Translations under genes and position numbers: made by a program
The notes under the pieces: model-generated
Seen by the model: the letters and a program-made list of their open reading frames with translations, nothing else
Told to the model about the DNA's origin: nothing
Database searches by the model: none
Assembly (NCBI RefSeq): GCF_029633865.1
Contig: NC_079220.1
Span: forward strand, 59,357,612 to 59,421,611
Direction: 5' to 3'
DNA from: Lampris incognitus
Lineage: Eukaryota; Chordata; Actinopteri; Lampriformes; Lampridae
DNA: 64,000 nt
In this document: piece by piece, positions 36,828 through 47,504 of the stretch
Numbering within the stretch: position 1 is the stretch's first letter
Layout: the number at the start of each line of letters is the position of its first letter

Positions 36828-39800
36828 GGTTTTCTTAACACTGTGATGTGCATAAAAAATCTTCTGGAAATGTCATTACACTACGTCATGTTATTACGTG
36901 TTGATATTTTGTTAGACCTTAACACACCTTTCTTTTTCTTTCCTGTCATTTGTGCAGGAAGATGATAAAGCTATAGTACGGCTGAAACGCTACATCGCCC
37001 TCTGTGGTGTGAGGCGTAATTATAAGCAGCTGCTAGATGGCAGTCGCTCCATTCGTGCCAAAGTGGCTGTTCTGAGGAAAGAGCTTGAAAGTCTCGGTGT
37101 CCAAGGTTGGTGAAAATAGTTTTTGGAGATGGAGAATTGATTTTTTTTAAAATTTCCATCAGATTAAGGCTTGATTGCACTTAAACTTAATTGCCACCAG
37201 TTTAACAATTCTAGGATGTTTCCTGCAACTTGAATAACGGGAAAAAAATGACACGCAGTCAATTTTTACTGTTTCATGTATGGGGAGAGCAATTTCCTGT
37301 AGTATATGTTACTTTACTCATGCAGCTGTTAGTCAAGCTCATTAAGGGGGATTGACAAAAGCTGTTCAGTCATATGATACTGCTCATTGCTCAGAGTCCT
37401 CTGCTGTCTTTTGTTGTTCAAATATACCAAGTGTGGCAATAATTATAGAGTGAAGTTTATTGTATATGAATATTTCAATTTTTCAGGAACAAGCACACCC
37501 CAGTTTATCTGAGCAGTTTGACACCATATCAGGGAAACCTGGGTTTGATGTTTTAATGCTGTTCTCTCTGGACACAGGTCAACCATCAATTGCGAAATGT
37601 AAAAAAGCTCGTCTAAGGAGGGAAGAAGCCGAAGAGCTCGCTGCACTTGATATCAGCAATATCATCACCACACAAGGTGAACAACGGCTCTATTTTATGG
37701 TTTTTAATGCCCATAACTACAGTGAGGAAAAGATTCCTCATATGTCCTCGACATCAAGCAGAAGGCCTGAACATGCTGCTGTAATAGAGTGTACACAGGG
37801 AGCAAATATATAGTGCCTTGCAAAAGTATTCAACCCCCTTGACAGTCATCAGTCATTTCTGGATTAGAAAAGATACTCACACATGTGTTTCTTAACAATG
37901 TTATTTTTGTGAACCCATAAGCTCTAACAGCATGTTCCCAAAGCCAAAATAAGTTATGTTTCACTGACTTTTTTTAAAAATAAATTAAAAACTAAAATAT
38001 AGTGCTTCCATAAGTATTCAACCCCCAAGTATCAATACTTTGTAGAGTACCCTTTTGCTGCAATAACAGCCATGACTCTGTTGGGGTAAGTATGTACAAG
38101 CTTTGCACATTCGTCTGGAGTAATGTTTGCCCATTCTTCTTGGCAGAATTTGTACTGGTCTTGCAGGTTGGTGGGATGGCGCCTCTGGACTGTGATTTTC
38201 AGTCTGTGCCACAGATTTTCAATGGGGTTGAGGTCCGGCCTTTGACTTGGCCGCTCCAAAACCTTCACCTTTTTGTTGCTGAGTCATGCCATTCTTGCTT
38301 TAGGCTTGTGCTTAGGATCATTGTGCTGCTGGAAGGTGAACCTTCTCCCAAGCTTCAGTTTTATGGCAGACTGCAACAGGTTTTCTTCCAATATTTCCCT
38401 GCATTTAGCGCTATCATTCTTCCCTCAATTTGAACAAAGTTCCCAGTGTCTGCAGATGAAAAGCAACCCCATGCCGCTGCCATGCTTCACTGTAAGGGAG
38501 GGTGTTTTTTAGGGCATGAGCAGTTTGCGCCACACATAACCACATCTGCCAGCCTCTACACATTCTGCATAGTCACTCTGCATTTTGAGACCAAAATACG
38601 CGACTATGAGTTGATAGTCCAAAATAGGCAAAAGAGCTGCCTTTAAAATAAACGCTTGGCCGCTCTGATGGCGAGCGGAATAACCCGCCGTTCTTGCAAC
38701 CCGCTCGTCGTGTGGCTGGGAGGTTCGTATCCCAGACTCGCCGTAACCGGTCACGGCCTGAGCGTCCACGGGGTAAGGCCTTCATTAGGCCACCCTTACC
38801 CGAGGGATAGTGGGTGTAGATCGGTGTAGTGTTCGGGGACCCGTCGTTCTCCAGCGACCCCTCTGGCCCATCTGGGCGCCTGCAGCCAAGCTACTGAAAG
38901 CATTCTCCCTATGTCTCCTTTGCGGCCTGAAGGTGATGCAATCCATACGAGGCTTCAGCGTGTAAAATAGCAAGAGCGGCCGACACGAGTTTGAAGGAAG
39001 CTGGTGTTACGACTATCTCCTTCCTGTGGACACGTGAGCCAGGGGAGTTATTCGACAAGAGTTCCGGCCATATGCCATTGGGTTAATCGGGTGGGATAAG
39101 GGGGAAAACTAGAAATACATTTAAGAAAAAAATGCTTGCGTGATTTTAGGCCTCCATAAAACTTTTTAGTTTATTTTGGGCTTCAAACTGATTTTTTTTT
39201 TTAACCCAATGCAAGCCTACTAATATGGTGAACAGTCATGAATCCCAATGACTGGCAGTTTTGTTTTTTGATTTCAGTTTGCAATTAATAAGTGTTTTTT
39301 CACAATATACTGTGGGATGTCTTTTTTTTCCAGCGTGTACTTTCGGCAGGCACGCAAACACAAAATTTTTTTTGTACGCGCGTGCATGCTAAAAGGACTA
39401 CTAATTTTTATTCTTTAGGGTTGGCAGGTCCGCATAACGCGTTGAGTTTTGGCCAAAAAGCTCAAGTTTCCTCTCATCTGACCACAAAACATTTACCCAC
39501 ATCTTAACTGGGTCTCTGTCATGCTTGGTAGCAAACTCCAAGCATGCTTTTGTATGGATAGTTTTGAGCAATGGCTTCTTTCTTGCCACCCTCCCATATA
39601 GGCCAGATTTATGGAGAGCCGTGATATGGTTGACTCATGCACATTTACCCTGGTTTCAGCCACTGACCTCTGGAGCTCCTTCAGAGTGACTGCAAGATCA
39701 TGTGTGGCTTTCCTCACCAGCCCACGTCTTGCTCGGACACTGAGCTTTGAGGGACAGCCTGTCCTACAAAGCGTCTGGGTGGTGTGATACAGCTTCCACT

Positions 39801-40802
39801 CTCTGACAGTGGACCCAACAGTGTTCCGTGGGACATCCAAACACTTGGATATTGTTTTGTGTCCCTTTCCAGCCTTCTGCATTTTAATCACTTTGTCTCT
39901 TACTTCAGTATTATGCTGCTTTGTCTTCATGTTCTGATGGAGTTCACGCCCGGCTAATGAACTTTACACAGAGTGCTTTTATACCATAAACAAGACCCTC
40001 TCTTTAGTATCTTACAGCTGCACACTCATTATGTCCAGTTGTGTTAACCTGAGTTTGTTTTAGGAATAATTTGTCATTTGTGTAACTTGGAGCTTTCAGA
40101 ACACGCGGGGTTGAATACTTATGCAAGCACTATATTTTAGTTTTTAATTTATTAATAAAAAGTCAGTGAAACACAACTTATTTTGGCTTTGGGAACATGC
40201 TGTTAGAGCTTATGGGTTCACAACAATAATGCTGTTCGGGAACGGATGTGTGAGTATCTTTTCTAATCCAGGAATGAGTGATGACTGTCAAGGGGGGTGA
40301 ATACTTATGCAAGGCACTGTATTAATTTGTAAATGTAAACTCAAGGCAACCCTAAAACAATGAGCCTCATTTGTCAGGTAGGTTGCAAATGGATTTGTTA
40401 AGAAACCATGTGCAAGGTGGTTTACACAGTGTTGTCGCATCTGTCAAATTCAGGGAAATTTGTAATATGCCTTTCCCAGTATCTTGACATCTTTCGTAAA
40501 TCTAAGATGGATTTCTTCAAGTTGTAAAACAGTGCATTTCTGAATACATTTTTAAATTCACTAAATTTGTGGGGAAAGTTTTTCATTATTGAGGTCAACT
40601 TTCAATGCATTAATTTCTTTCAGGTCGACCCAAACGGAGAGGAGCAACAGCATGGCATGTTCCTCCATCCTCTTCATATAAGCGCATGTTGAACTCGAGC
40701 TCCGACAGTGATGAGAACAACCAAACAGGCAGAGGGTGCAAGCGAGCTACGAACTGGGACAACCTGCAGGGTATTATTAGTGATGATGGAGACAGCAGCT
40801 GA
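30113..40802 (+). CDS. hirip3: hirip3, HIRA-interacting protein 3 (CHZ-domain histone chaperone), eight exons
   Basis: HIRIP3 is a nuclear histone chaperone that binds HIRA and, through its CHZ motif, H2A-H2B dimers. Exons at 30113-30177, 33131-33251, 33361-33487, 35025-35462, 35576-35748, 36958-37105, 37578-37676 and 40624-40802 join in frame to 449 residues. The N-terminus ([39 protein letters not shown]) matches the human start. Residues about 105-308 are charged Ser/Glu/Lys-rich and disordered-looking. The CHZ region (about 309-390) has [32 protein letters not shown] and [12 protein letters not shown]. The tail ends [17 protein letters not shown], as in the human protein. The exon-1 donor starts a 15-bp minisatellite, and three introns carry repeats. 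Human HIRIP3 is somewhat longer, mainly in the acidic middle. Confidence 0.94.
30178..30735. repeat. 15-bp minisatellite made of hirip3 exon-1 donor-like units
   Basis: About 37 copies of a unit like GATCTGAGGTAACGT / GATCCGAGGTAAAGT. The array begins with the real exon end GATCTCAG|gtaaag, so the authentic donor is the first unit. Most units retain AG|GTAAMG, a usable-looking 5' splice site. Confidence 0.93.
30774..31272. repeat. 31-bp minisatellite in hirip3 intron 1
   Basis: About 16 copies of a GC-rich unit (GTAGAAGGAGGCGAGTCGCG, then GCAGCAGGTCT). It is CpG-rich. Open frames on the minus strand come from the repeat, with a 31-residue period (three units). Confidence 0.95.
31280..32320 (+). 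other. hirip3 intron 1, unremarkable part
   Basis: Includes a GT-rich stretch near 31370-31430 and a (GGT)n run near 31700. I see no coding or RNA signal. Confidence 0.5.
32330..32970 (+). pseudogene. RTE-like LINE, 5'-truncated 3' end in hirip3 intron 1
   Basis: Encodes [20 protein letters not shown], then [20 protein letters not shown] and ends KRMIHCGAP. It closes with a (AGT)n tail at about 32947-32963. Same family as 7103-13200. It has no polymerase core and at least one frameshift (about 32565). Confidence 0.85.
33131..33251 (+). CDS. hirip3: hirip3 exon 2
   Basis: Acceptor ttgaag; encodes [20 protein letters not shown] and the [14 protein letters not shown] helix. The donor is CAG|gtcagt. 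I chose this acceptor over the later ctctag because only it keeps the frame and supplies the conserved LTL. Confidence 0.9.
33361..33487 (+). CDS. hirip3: hirip3 exon 3
   Basis: Acceptor catgtag and donor TCAG|gtgagt. It encodes a Lys-rich stretch ([27 protein letters not shown]), likely including a nuclear-localisation signal. Confidence 0.85.
33612..34781 (+). pseudogene. Tc1-like transposon relic in hirip3 intron 3
   Basis: Ends are diverged inverted repeats (CATTGTCAAAAGTATGTGGA on the left, complement of TTGGCAGTG on the right) with TA on both sides. The longest transposase piece (34190-34507) has [31 protein letters not shown] (the usual QDN is QDT) and PAHSPNL then a stop. Many frame breaks make it inactive. 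Confidence 0.78.
34819..34983. repeat. 39-bp tandem repeat, four copies, just before hirip3 exon 4
   Basis: Unit AGTTAACTCCCCCACATTGT followed by CCCCAGAGAGTGAGTCCTC. It gives a 13-residue Ser/Pro-rich frame, but that frame ends in a stop at the exon-4 acceptor, so it is intronic. Confidence 0.9.
35025..35462 (+). CDS. hirip3: hirip3 exon 4, acidic/basic low-complexity region
   Basis: Acceptor actttag and donor AAAG|gtaact. It encodes a 146-residue charged region ([32 protein letters not shown]) typical of the disordered middle of HIRIP3. Confidence 0.85.
35576..35748 (+). CDS. hirip3: hirip3 exon 5
   Basis: Acceptor atatttag; the donor AAAAT|gtgagc has a non-consensus exon end but keeps the frame into the CHZ exon. 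It encodes [20 protein letters not shown] and a Lys-rich end. Confidence 0.8.
36958..37105 (+). CDS. hirip3: hirip3 exon 6, CHZ core
   Basis: Acceptor ttgtgcag and donor CCAAG|gttggt. It encodes [20 protein letters not shown] and [14 protein letters not shown], the best conserved block of the protein. Confidence 0.94.
37578..37676 (+). CDS. hirip3: hirip3 exon 7
   Basis: Acceptor gacacag and donor CAAG|gtgaac. It encodes [20 protein letters not shown] and [10 protein letters not shown], matching the human post-CHZ helix. Confidence 0.93.
37811..40319 (-). pseudogene. Tc1-like element with long inverted repeats, split by an insertion (hirip3 intron 7)
   Basis: Inverted repeats of about 210 bp face each other (AGTGCCTTGCAAAAGTATTC at the left, complement of ATACTTATGCAAGGCACTG at the right), flanked by TA. 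Each arm also holds an inner copy of the end motif (AAGTATTCAACCCCC near 38011), an IR/DR layout as in Sleeping Beauty-type elements. On the minus strand, the N-terminus (39493-39930: [20 protein letters not shown]) and C-terminus (38032-38268: [18 protein letters not shown]) are separated by about 890 bp of inserted DNA and frame breaks. Confidence 0.85.
38650..39125 (+). mobile_element. tRNA-derived SINE (fourth family) inside the Tc1-like element
   Basis: The head GGCCGCTCTGATGGCGAGCG and B-box-like GGTTCGTATCC look tRNA-derived, and the tail after ACTAGAAATACATTT is A-rich. It is part of a larger insertion (about 38545-39430) in the transposase gene. Confidence 0.5.
40624..40802 (+). CDS. 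hirip3: hirip3 exon 8 and stop
   Basis: Acceptor tttcag; encodes [14 protein letters not shown] and ends [13 protein letters not shown] then TGA, matching the human C-terminus (RGIISSDGESN). A poly(A) signal AATAAA lies at 41117-41122. Confidence 0.93.
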
Positions 40803-41116
40803 CCGGGGCATTGGTTTGGCTATGGATGGGCCACTTGGACACAGGCATTGTTTTTCTAGTGTAAGAGTGTTAAAGTTACTATGCCTTTAAGGGAAAGACT
40901 CACAAACAGTCTTACAATGTATGCCATGAGAGAATACATTTTTGCCACAATTGAGTCATCATTTATGAAGAAAGATTTAATTGCAAAAGTTTTACCCATG
41001 ATTAGGGTTTTGTGACTGTATTTGGGGAAAAGTTGTTAGATATGTTGGGGAACGAATAGATTTGATGACTTAAATGTATGTACATCCTTTCTCTGTATTT
41101 TAGAAACATTTGTTAT

Positions 41117-41122
41117 AATAAA
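41117..41122 (+). promoter_or_regulatory. hirip3: hirip3 poly(A) signal
   Basis: AATAAA, 315 bp after the stop, in an AT-rich context. Confidence 0.6.
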
Positions 41123-41906
41123 ATATATAGAAACAATATTGTATTGTTAATGGGTTAAGAATAATACAAAGGATGGTAAAATTAGAATTTTTGCCAGCTA
41201 TACACAGGTTGTAAAATATGGTAACAAGTGGGCCACCCTCCAGTAGTGTTTTAGTTTTCTTAAAAGTTTAACAAAGTTGGAACAGAGATCTGACAGTACA
41301 GCAAAAGGCTGGATTTAGGCCGTAGAATCACACTGGGCAACCATGTCTGGTCATTACTACTGAACATGGGACTACAGACATGTTCTACTGCACAATTTCC
41401 TTTCAGATTACTAATGGGTATATTGGTAGATTGTGTCAAATGGTGGCAATAATATTGTAATCACAGTCCTCATAACGTGACCGACTCTTCAAAGGACGTT
41501 CTCAGCAAAGAGCGTTTATTTCCAGATTTTCAGTGGCAAGGTTCACTGCAAATCACAAGAATGTAATTTCCAAGCAGGCAAAAACTCCAAAGGTAAGTAC
41601 GTTAGTTAACACAAAAAAGAACAATTCTCAACTGTTGGATATGTACATCAACCTGTTAGAAGATGCATTCAAATTGAATCTAACTTACATTTGAAAGAGT
41701 TTGGCACACTGGCATTATGAAACAAAGACAGTGAGTAATGTTTTTTAATTGATGTACTTTAGTTTTAGTTTCACAGCAGGTAAGTACTGCTGGGAACTAC
41801 ATTTACTGTCATCTAAACTATTTCTAACCTCTGGAATAGATCAGTGTCATTCCTATAAATTGATGTAGCCAGTACAGTAACAAAGGGAAATAAGTTGTGA
41901 AAGTCT

Positions 41907-44835
41907 TATAGTTTAAGACAGTTGCTGAATGCTGAACTCATGTAATGTGACTGTTCTAGTTTAAGACAGTTGCTGAACGCTGAACTCGTGTAATGTGACT
42001 GTTCTAGTTTAAGACAGTTGCTGAATGCTGAGCTCGTGTAATGTGACTGTTCTAGTTTAAGACGGTTGCTGAATGCTGAGCTCGTGTAATGTGACTGTTC
42101 TAGTTTAAGACAGTTGCTGAATGCTGAACTCGTGTAATGTGACTGTTCTAGTTTAAGACAGTTGCTGAATGCTGAACTCGTGTAATGTGAATGTTCTAGT
42201 TTAAGACAGTTGCTGAATGCTGAACTCGTGTAATGTGACCGTTCTAGTTTAAGACAGTTGCTGAATGCTGAACTCGTGTAATGTGACTGTTCTAGTTTAA
42301 GACAGTTGCTGAATGCTGAACTCGTGTAATGTGACTGTTCTAGTTTAAGACAGTTGCTGAATGCTGAACTCGTGTAATGTGACTGTTTTAGTTTAAGACA
42401 GTTGCTGAATGCCGAACTCGTGTAATGTGAATGTTCTAGTTTAACACAGTTGCTGAATGCTGAACTCGTGTAATGTGACTGTTCTAGTTTAGGACAGTTG
42501 CTGAATGCTGAACTCGTGTAATGTGAATGTTTTAGTTTAAGACAGTTGCTGAATGCTGAACTCGTGTAATGTGAATGTTCTAGTTTAAGACAGTTGCTGA
42601 ATGCTGAACTCGTGTAATGTGACTGTTCTAGTTTAAGACAGTTGCTGAATGCTGAACTCGTGTAATGTGACTGTTCTAGTTTAAGACAGTTGCTGAATGC
42701 TGAACTCGTGTAATGTGACTGTTTTAGTTTAAGACAGTTGCTGAACGCTGAACTCGTGTAATGTGACTGTTCTAGTTTAAGAAAGTTGCTGAACGCTGAA
42801 CTCGTGTAATGTGACTGTTCTAGTTTAAGAAAGTTGCTGAATGCTGAACTCGTGTAATGTGACTGTTCTAGTTTAAGACAGTTGCTGAATGCCGAACTCG
42901 TGTAATGTGACTGTTCTAGTTTAAGACAGTTGCTGAATGCCGAACTCGTGTAATGTGACTGTTCTAGTTTAAGACAGTTGCTGAATGCCGAACTCGTGTA
43001 ATGTGACCGTTCTAGTTTAAGACAGTTGCTGAATGCCGAACTCGGGTAATGTGACTGTTCTAGTTTAAGACAGTTGCTGAATGTCGAACTCGTGTAATGT
43101 GACTGCTCTAGTTTAAGACAGTTGCTGAACGCCGAACTCGTGTAATGTGACTGTTCTAGTTTAAGAAAGTTGCTGAACGCTGAACTCGTGTAATGTGACT
43201 GTTCTAGTTTAAGACAGTTGCTGAATGCTGAACTCGTGTAATGTGACTGTTCTAGTTTAAGACAGTTGCTGAATGCTGAACTCGTGTAATTTGAATGTTC
43301 TAGTTTAAGACAGTTGCTGAATGCTGAACTCGTGTAATGTGACTGTTCTAGTTTAAGACAGTTGCTGAATGCTGAACTCGTGTAATGTGAATGTTTTAGT
43401 TTAAGAAAGTTGCTGAATGCCGAACTCGTGTAATGTGACTGTTCTAGTTTAAGACAGTTGCTGAATGCTGAACTCGTGTAATGTGACTGTTCTAGTTTAA
43501 GACAGTTGCTGAATGCTGAACTCGTGTAATGTGACTGTTCTAGTTTAAGACAGTTGCTGAATGCTGAACTTGTGTAATGTGAATGTTTTAGTTTAAGAAA
43601 GTTGCTGAATGCCGAACTCGTGTAATGTGAATGTTCTAGTTTAAGACAGTTGCTGAATGCCGAACTCGGGTAATGTGACTGTTCTAGTTTAAGACAGTTG
43701 CTGAATGCCGAACTCGTGTAATGTGAATGTTCTAGTTTAAGACAGTTGCTGAATGCTGAACTCGTGTAATGTGACTGTTCTAGTTTAAGACAGTTGCTGA
43801 ATGCTGAGCTCGTGTAATGTGACTGTTCTAGTTTAAGACAGTTGCTGAATGCTGAACTCGTGTAATGTGACTGTTCTAGTTTAAGACAGTTGCTGAATGC
43901 CGAACTCGTGTAATGTGACTGTTCTAGTTTAAGACAGTTGCTGAATGCCGAACTCGTGTAATGTGACTGCTCTAGTTTAAGACAGTTGCTGAACGCCGAA
44001 CTCGTGTAATGTGACTGTTCTAGTTTAAGAAAGTTGCTGAACGCTGAACTCGTGTAATGTGACTGTTCTAGTTTAAGACAGTTGCTGAATGCTGAACTCG
44101 TGTAATGTGACTGTTCTAGTTTAAGACAGTTGCTGAATGCTGAACTCGTGTAATTTGAATGTTCTAGTTTAAGACAGTTGCTGAATGCTGAACTCGTGTA
44201 ATGTGACTGTTCTAGTTTAAGACAGTTGCTGAATGCTGAACTCGTGTAATGTGAATGTTTTAGTTTAAGACAGTTGCTGAATGCTGAGCTCGTGTAATGT
44301 GACTGTTCTAGTTTAAGACAGTTGCTGAATGCTGAACTCGTGTAATGTGACTGTTCTAGTTTAAGACAGTTGCTGAATGCTGAACTCGTGTAATGTGACT
44401 GTTCTAGTTTAAGACAGTTGCTGAATGCTGAACTCGTGTAATTTGAATGTTCTAGTTTAAGACAGTTGCTGAATGCTGAGCTCGTGTAATGTGACTGTTC
44501 TAGTTTAAGACAGTTGCTGAATGCTGAGCTCGTGTAATGTGACTGTTCTAGTTTAAGACAGTTGCTGAACGCTGAGCTCGTGTAATGTGAATGTTCTAGT
44601 TTAAGACAGTTGCTGAACGCTGAGCTCGTGTAATGTGACTGTTCTAGTTTAAGACAGTTGCTGAACGCTGAGCTCGTGTAATGTGACTGTTCTAGTTTAA
44701 GACAGTTGCTGAATGCTGAGCTCGTGTAATGTGACTGTTCTAGTTTAAGACAGTTGCTGAATGCTGAACTCGTGTAATGTGACTGTTCTAGTTTAAAACA
44801 GTTGCTGAATGCTGAGCTCGTGTAATGTGACTGGG
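41907..44835. repeat. 48-bp minisatellite between hirip3 and antkmt
   Basis: About 61 copies of a unit GTTCTAGTTTAAGACAGTTG then CTGAATGCTGAACTCGTGTA and ATGTGACT. Variants (GCCGAACTC, AAGAAAGTTG, ATTTGAATG, GAGCTC) recur in blocks; for example, the series near 42960-43330 is echoed near 43910-44200, indicating block duplication. Confidence 0.95.
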
Positions 44836-45640
44836 CAGACGGTTGTTATGTTCGGGTTTAGAAGGATGAGGCTTGTTTTATTCCACTCTTAACTATTAAA
44901 CAACTCATTCAGTTACATCCATGTGCATTCTTAGTGTGTCCTTTTCATCTAATCCTATCTAGTTCATCTAGATCTGTCAGGTCAGTACTAACAGCTAGTG
45001 TCGCCTAGTGGGCAGAACATGTAACAACATCAATCATCACAACGGTCACCGCGGGTGTGTCCGTCTTCGCGTTTAGTTACGAATGATCTAGAAAATTTTG
45101 GAAGGAACTAAATGCTTTTATTATATCTAAAGTCTGCAATACTTAGCCCCTTAAATGGGAATATGTATTGTTTGGTTTCCATGACACAAATAGTGAAAGT
45201 AACAATGTTTTAAATAATGAATTTTATTTTTTTGCAAAATTTCACAGCCATAAAAGTAAAAATTATAAATAATAAACCATTCCTTCCTGCTTTCATTTAT
45301 AGAAATTGAGAAATATGTCTCTACCGTAATTTCCAGGAGCACAATCAGAAAAGCAGTCAAAACATATGATGCTTGCTTACATTATAAAATGTTCACTTAA
45401 TGTACACTGTAAATGTACCCCCTGGCAAACGAGCTTTGTTTTTGTTCAACATTAAGATCATTATTATGATTCTTAATACTACAGTTTCTTTCTTTACCCT
45501 TGTGATGGCCGTCGGATGTAACGGTGTAAGGTTGTTTATAGGTGGTTGGTGCCTGTTAGTGATTTTAAGTTCCTGTTATAAGCTGTTGCCACAGTATATG
45601 CCTTGAGCTCTTATTCTGAAGGCTGAAGAGAGCGGAAGTG
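44836..45640. other. Intergenic DNA, no clear feature
   Basis: Mostly AT-rich with small open frames. I see nothing I can support. Confidence 0.5.
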
Positions 45641-45789
45641 CTGTACGCAGTGTTGTTGCTGTGGGGTTCTGTTGGGGGAAGAATCCAAGTAAAGTGGTCC
45701 TCGTGTGAAAGTGGAACCTCCATATTTGTTATTTTATAGTTTCATACAGTATAGGCGACATCTACAAACCCTCGGTTACATATATATAT

Positions 45790-46135
45790 ATATGTACTGT
45801 GCACAATGTTCCTGTATGTTCGTGCGTGTTCTCCCCAGTCAAGGGGAGAGGGCTACGAATGGAGCGGAACCAATGTCAGGGAGCTCCGTGTCCTTCCGCA
45901 TCATTTTCATGACGTACCGCTGCGTTTGGACGTGCAGGTCAGTGACGTTTCTTTGCATGGAGGTGGCGTTACCGAGGGTAGGTGGCAGAGTAGAGGTGCG
46001 GTGGTTTTACGTGTGGTCTTGAAGGAGTTGTGGGGTAGTGACCGGATCTGTCGGATAGTCGTGGTCAGGAAAACTAGAACGGAGACCGTCGTGCACTTTT
46101 GACGCGACTCCAGCGCCTCTAGCGCATCCTGGTGT
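45790..46135 (+). promoter_or_regulatory. CpG-rich stretch, candidate antkmt promoter
   Basis: CpG density rises clearly here (for example GACGTACCGCTGCGTTTGGACG). TGACGT half-CRE sites occur near 45910 and 45940. It lies about 1.2 kb before the antkmt start codon, and antkmt exon 1 follows an acceptor-like site, so an upstream non-coding exon is likely. Position-based inference. Confidence 0.35.
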
Positions 46136-46142
46136 CTAACGT

Positions 46143-46880
46143 TAACATATTGTATGAGACGTCATAACGGAATCTTACGTGTGATATGATATTGTATGAG
46201 ACGTCATAACGGAACCTTACTCTGCTCCACAACCTGATTTGTGTCTCATGTGTAATATGACATTGTATGAGACGTCATAACAGAATCTTACGTGTGATAT
46301 GATATTGTCTGAGACGTAATAGCAGAATCTTACGTGTGATATATTGTATGAGACGTAATAGCAGAATCTACGTGTGATATGATATTGTATGATACGTAAT
46401 AGCAGAATCTTACGTGTGATATGATATTGTATGAGACGTAATAGCAGAATCTACGTGTGATATGATATTGTATGATACGTAATAGCAGAATCTTACGTGT
46501 GATATGATATTGTATGAGACGTAATAGCAGAATCTTACGTGTGATATGATATTGTATGAGACGTAATAGCAGAATCGTATGTGTGATATGATATTGTATG
46601 AGACGTAATAGCAGAATCTTACGTGTGATATGATATTGTATGATACGTAATAGCAGAATCTTACGTGTGATATGATATTGTATGAGACGTAATAGCAGAA
46701 TCTTACGTGTGATATGATATTGTATGAGACGTAATAGCAGAATCGTATGTGTGATATGATATTGTATGAGACGTAATAGCAGAATCTTACGTGTGATATG
46801 ATATTGTATGAGACATCATAACAGAATCTTACGTGTGATATGATATTGTATGAATGTAATAACAGAATCTTACTCTACTC
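46143..46880. repeat. 42-bp minisatellite upstream of antkmt
   Basis: About 17 copies of a unit GTGTGATATGATATTGTATG then AGACGTAATAGCAGAATCTT and AC. The outer units carry GACGTCATAAC and the inner units GACGTAATAGC. Two outer units also share CTCCACAACCTGATT. Confidence 0.92.
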
Positions 46881-47342
46881 CACAACCTGATTAGTTTTGG
46901 AAGCAGATGTAAATTCAAATCCGTTCCAAAAGAAAGTAAAATGTTCACCACTTTATTCTGAATTAATTGCAGACAAGAAACATTTGAGACTAACTACATT
47001 GATAATAATAATAATAACGCATTTTATTTATATAGCACTTAGTCAACCTGATAAAAAAAAAGAAAAGCTAACGTGTCCCCCCAGCGAGTGCACGATACAG
47101 TGACCACCAGGCTTAATCCATGACAAATACTTGCCAATTCTGTGTAGGCAGAATGCATAATTCCTCCAGATCATGGGGTGCAAAAAAGTTGACCCTGAAG
47201 AGATTCATGCGCAGATGAAATTTGGTCAGTCTTGGTGTGGCTCTAGGTACAAGGGAGGTGGAGTTCTGTATATTTCAAATATGAGTGTTGTTTTCTGTGA
47301 AATGCAGTAAACTACCCTTTAACAATTGCATATCATACAGGG

Positions 47343-47504
47343 ATGGATGAATACACACCAGATGAACTCCTTGCCGAGTTAAAGGGCAGGCGCCTCGGAG
47401 GTTGGGGTGTTGCCCAGATAGCTGCTGGCACAGGACTTGCTGTCTATGCTATGTGGGTGGGCATCCTTCAGCCAGGCTTTCGAAAAGTACCCCTGAGGCT
47501 ACAG
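47343..47504 (+). CDS. antkmt: antkmt coding exon 1
   Basis: Begins [17 protein letters not shown], then the hydrophobic segment [20 protein letters not shown] and [11 protein letters not shown]. Donor CTACAG|gtatga. CATACAG directly before GGATG looks like an acceptor. Confidence 0.92.
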
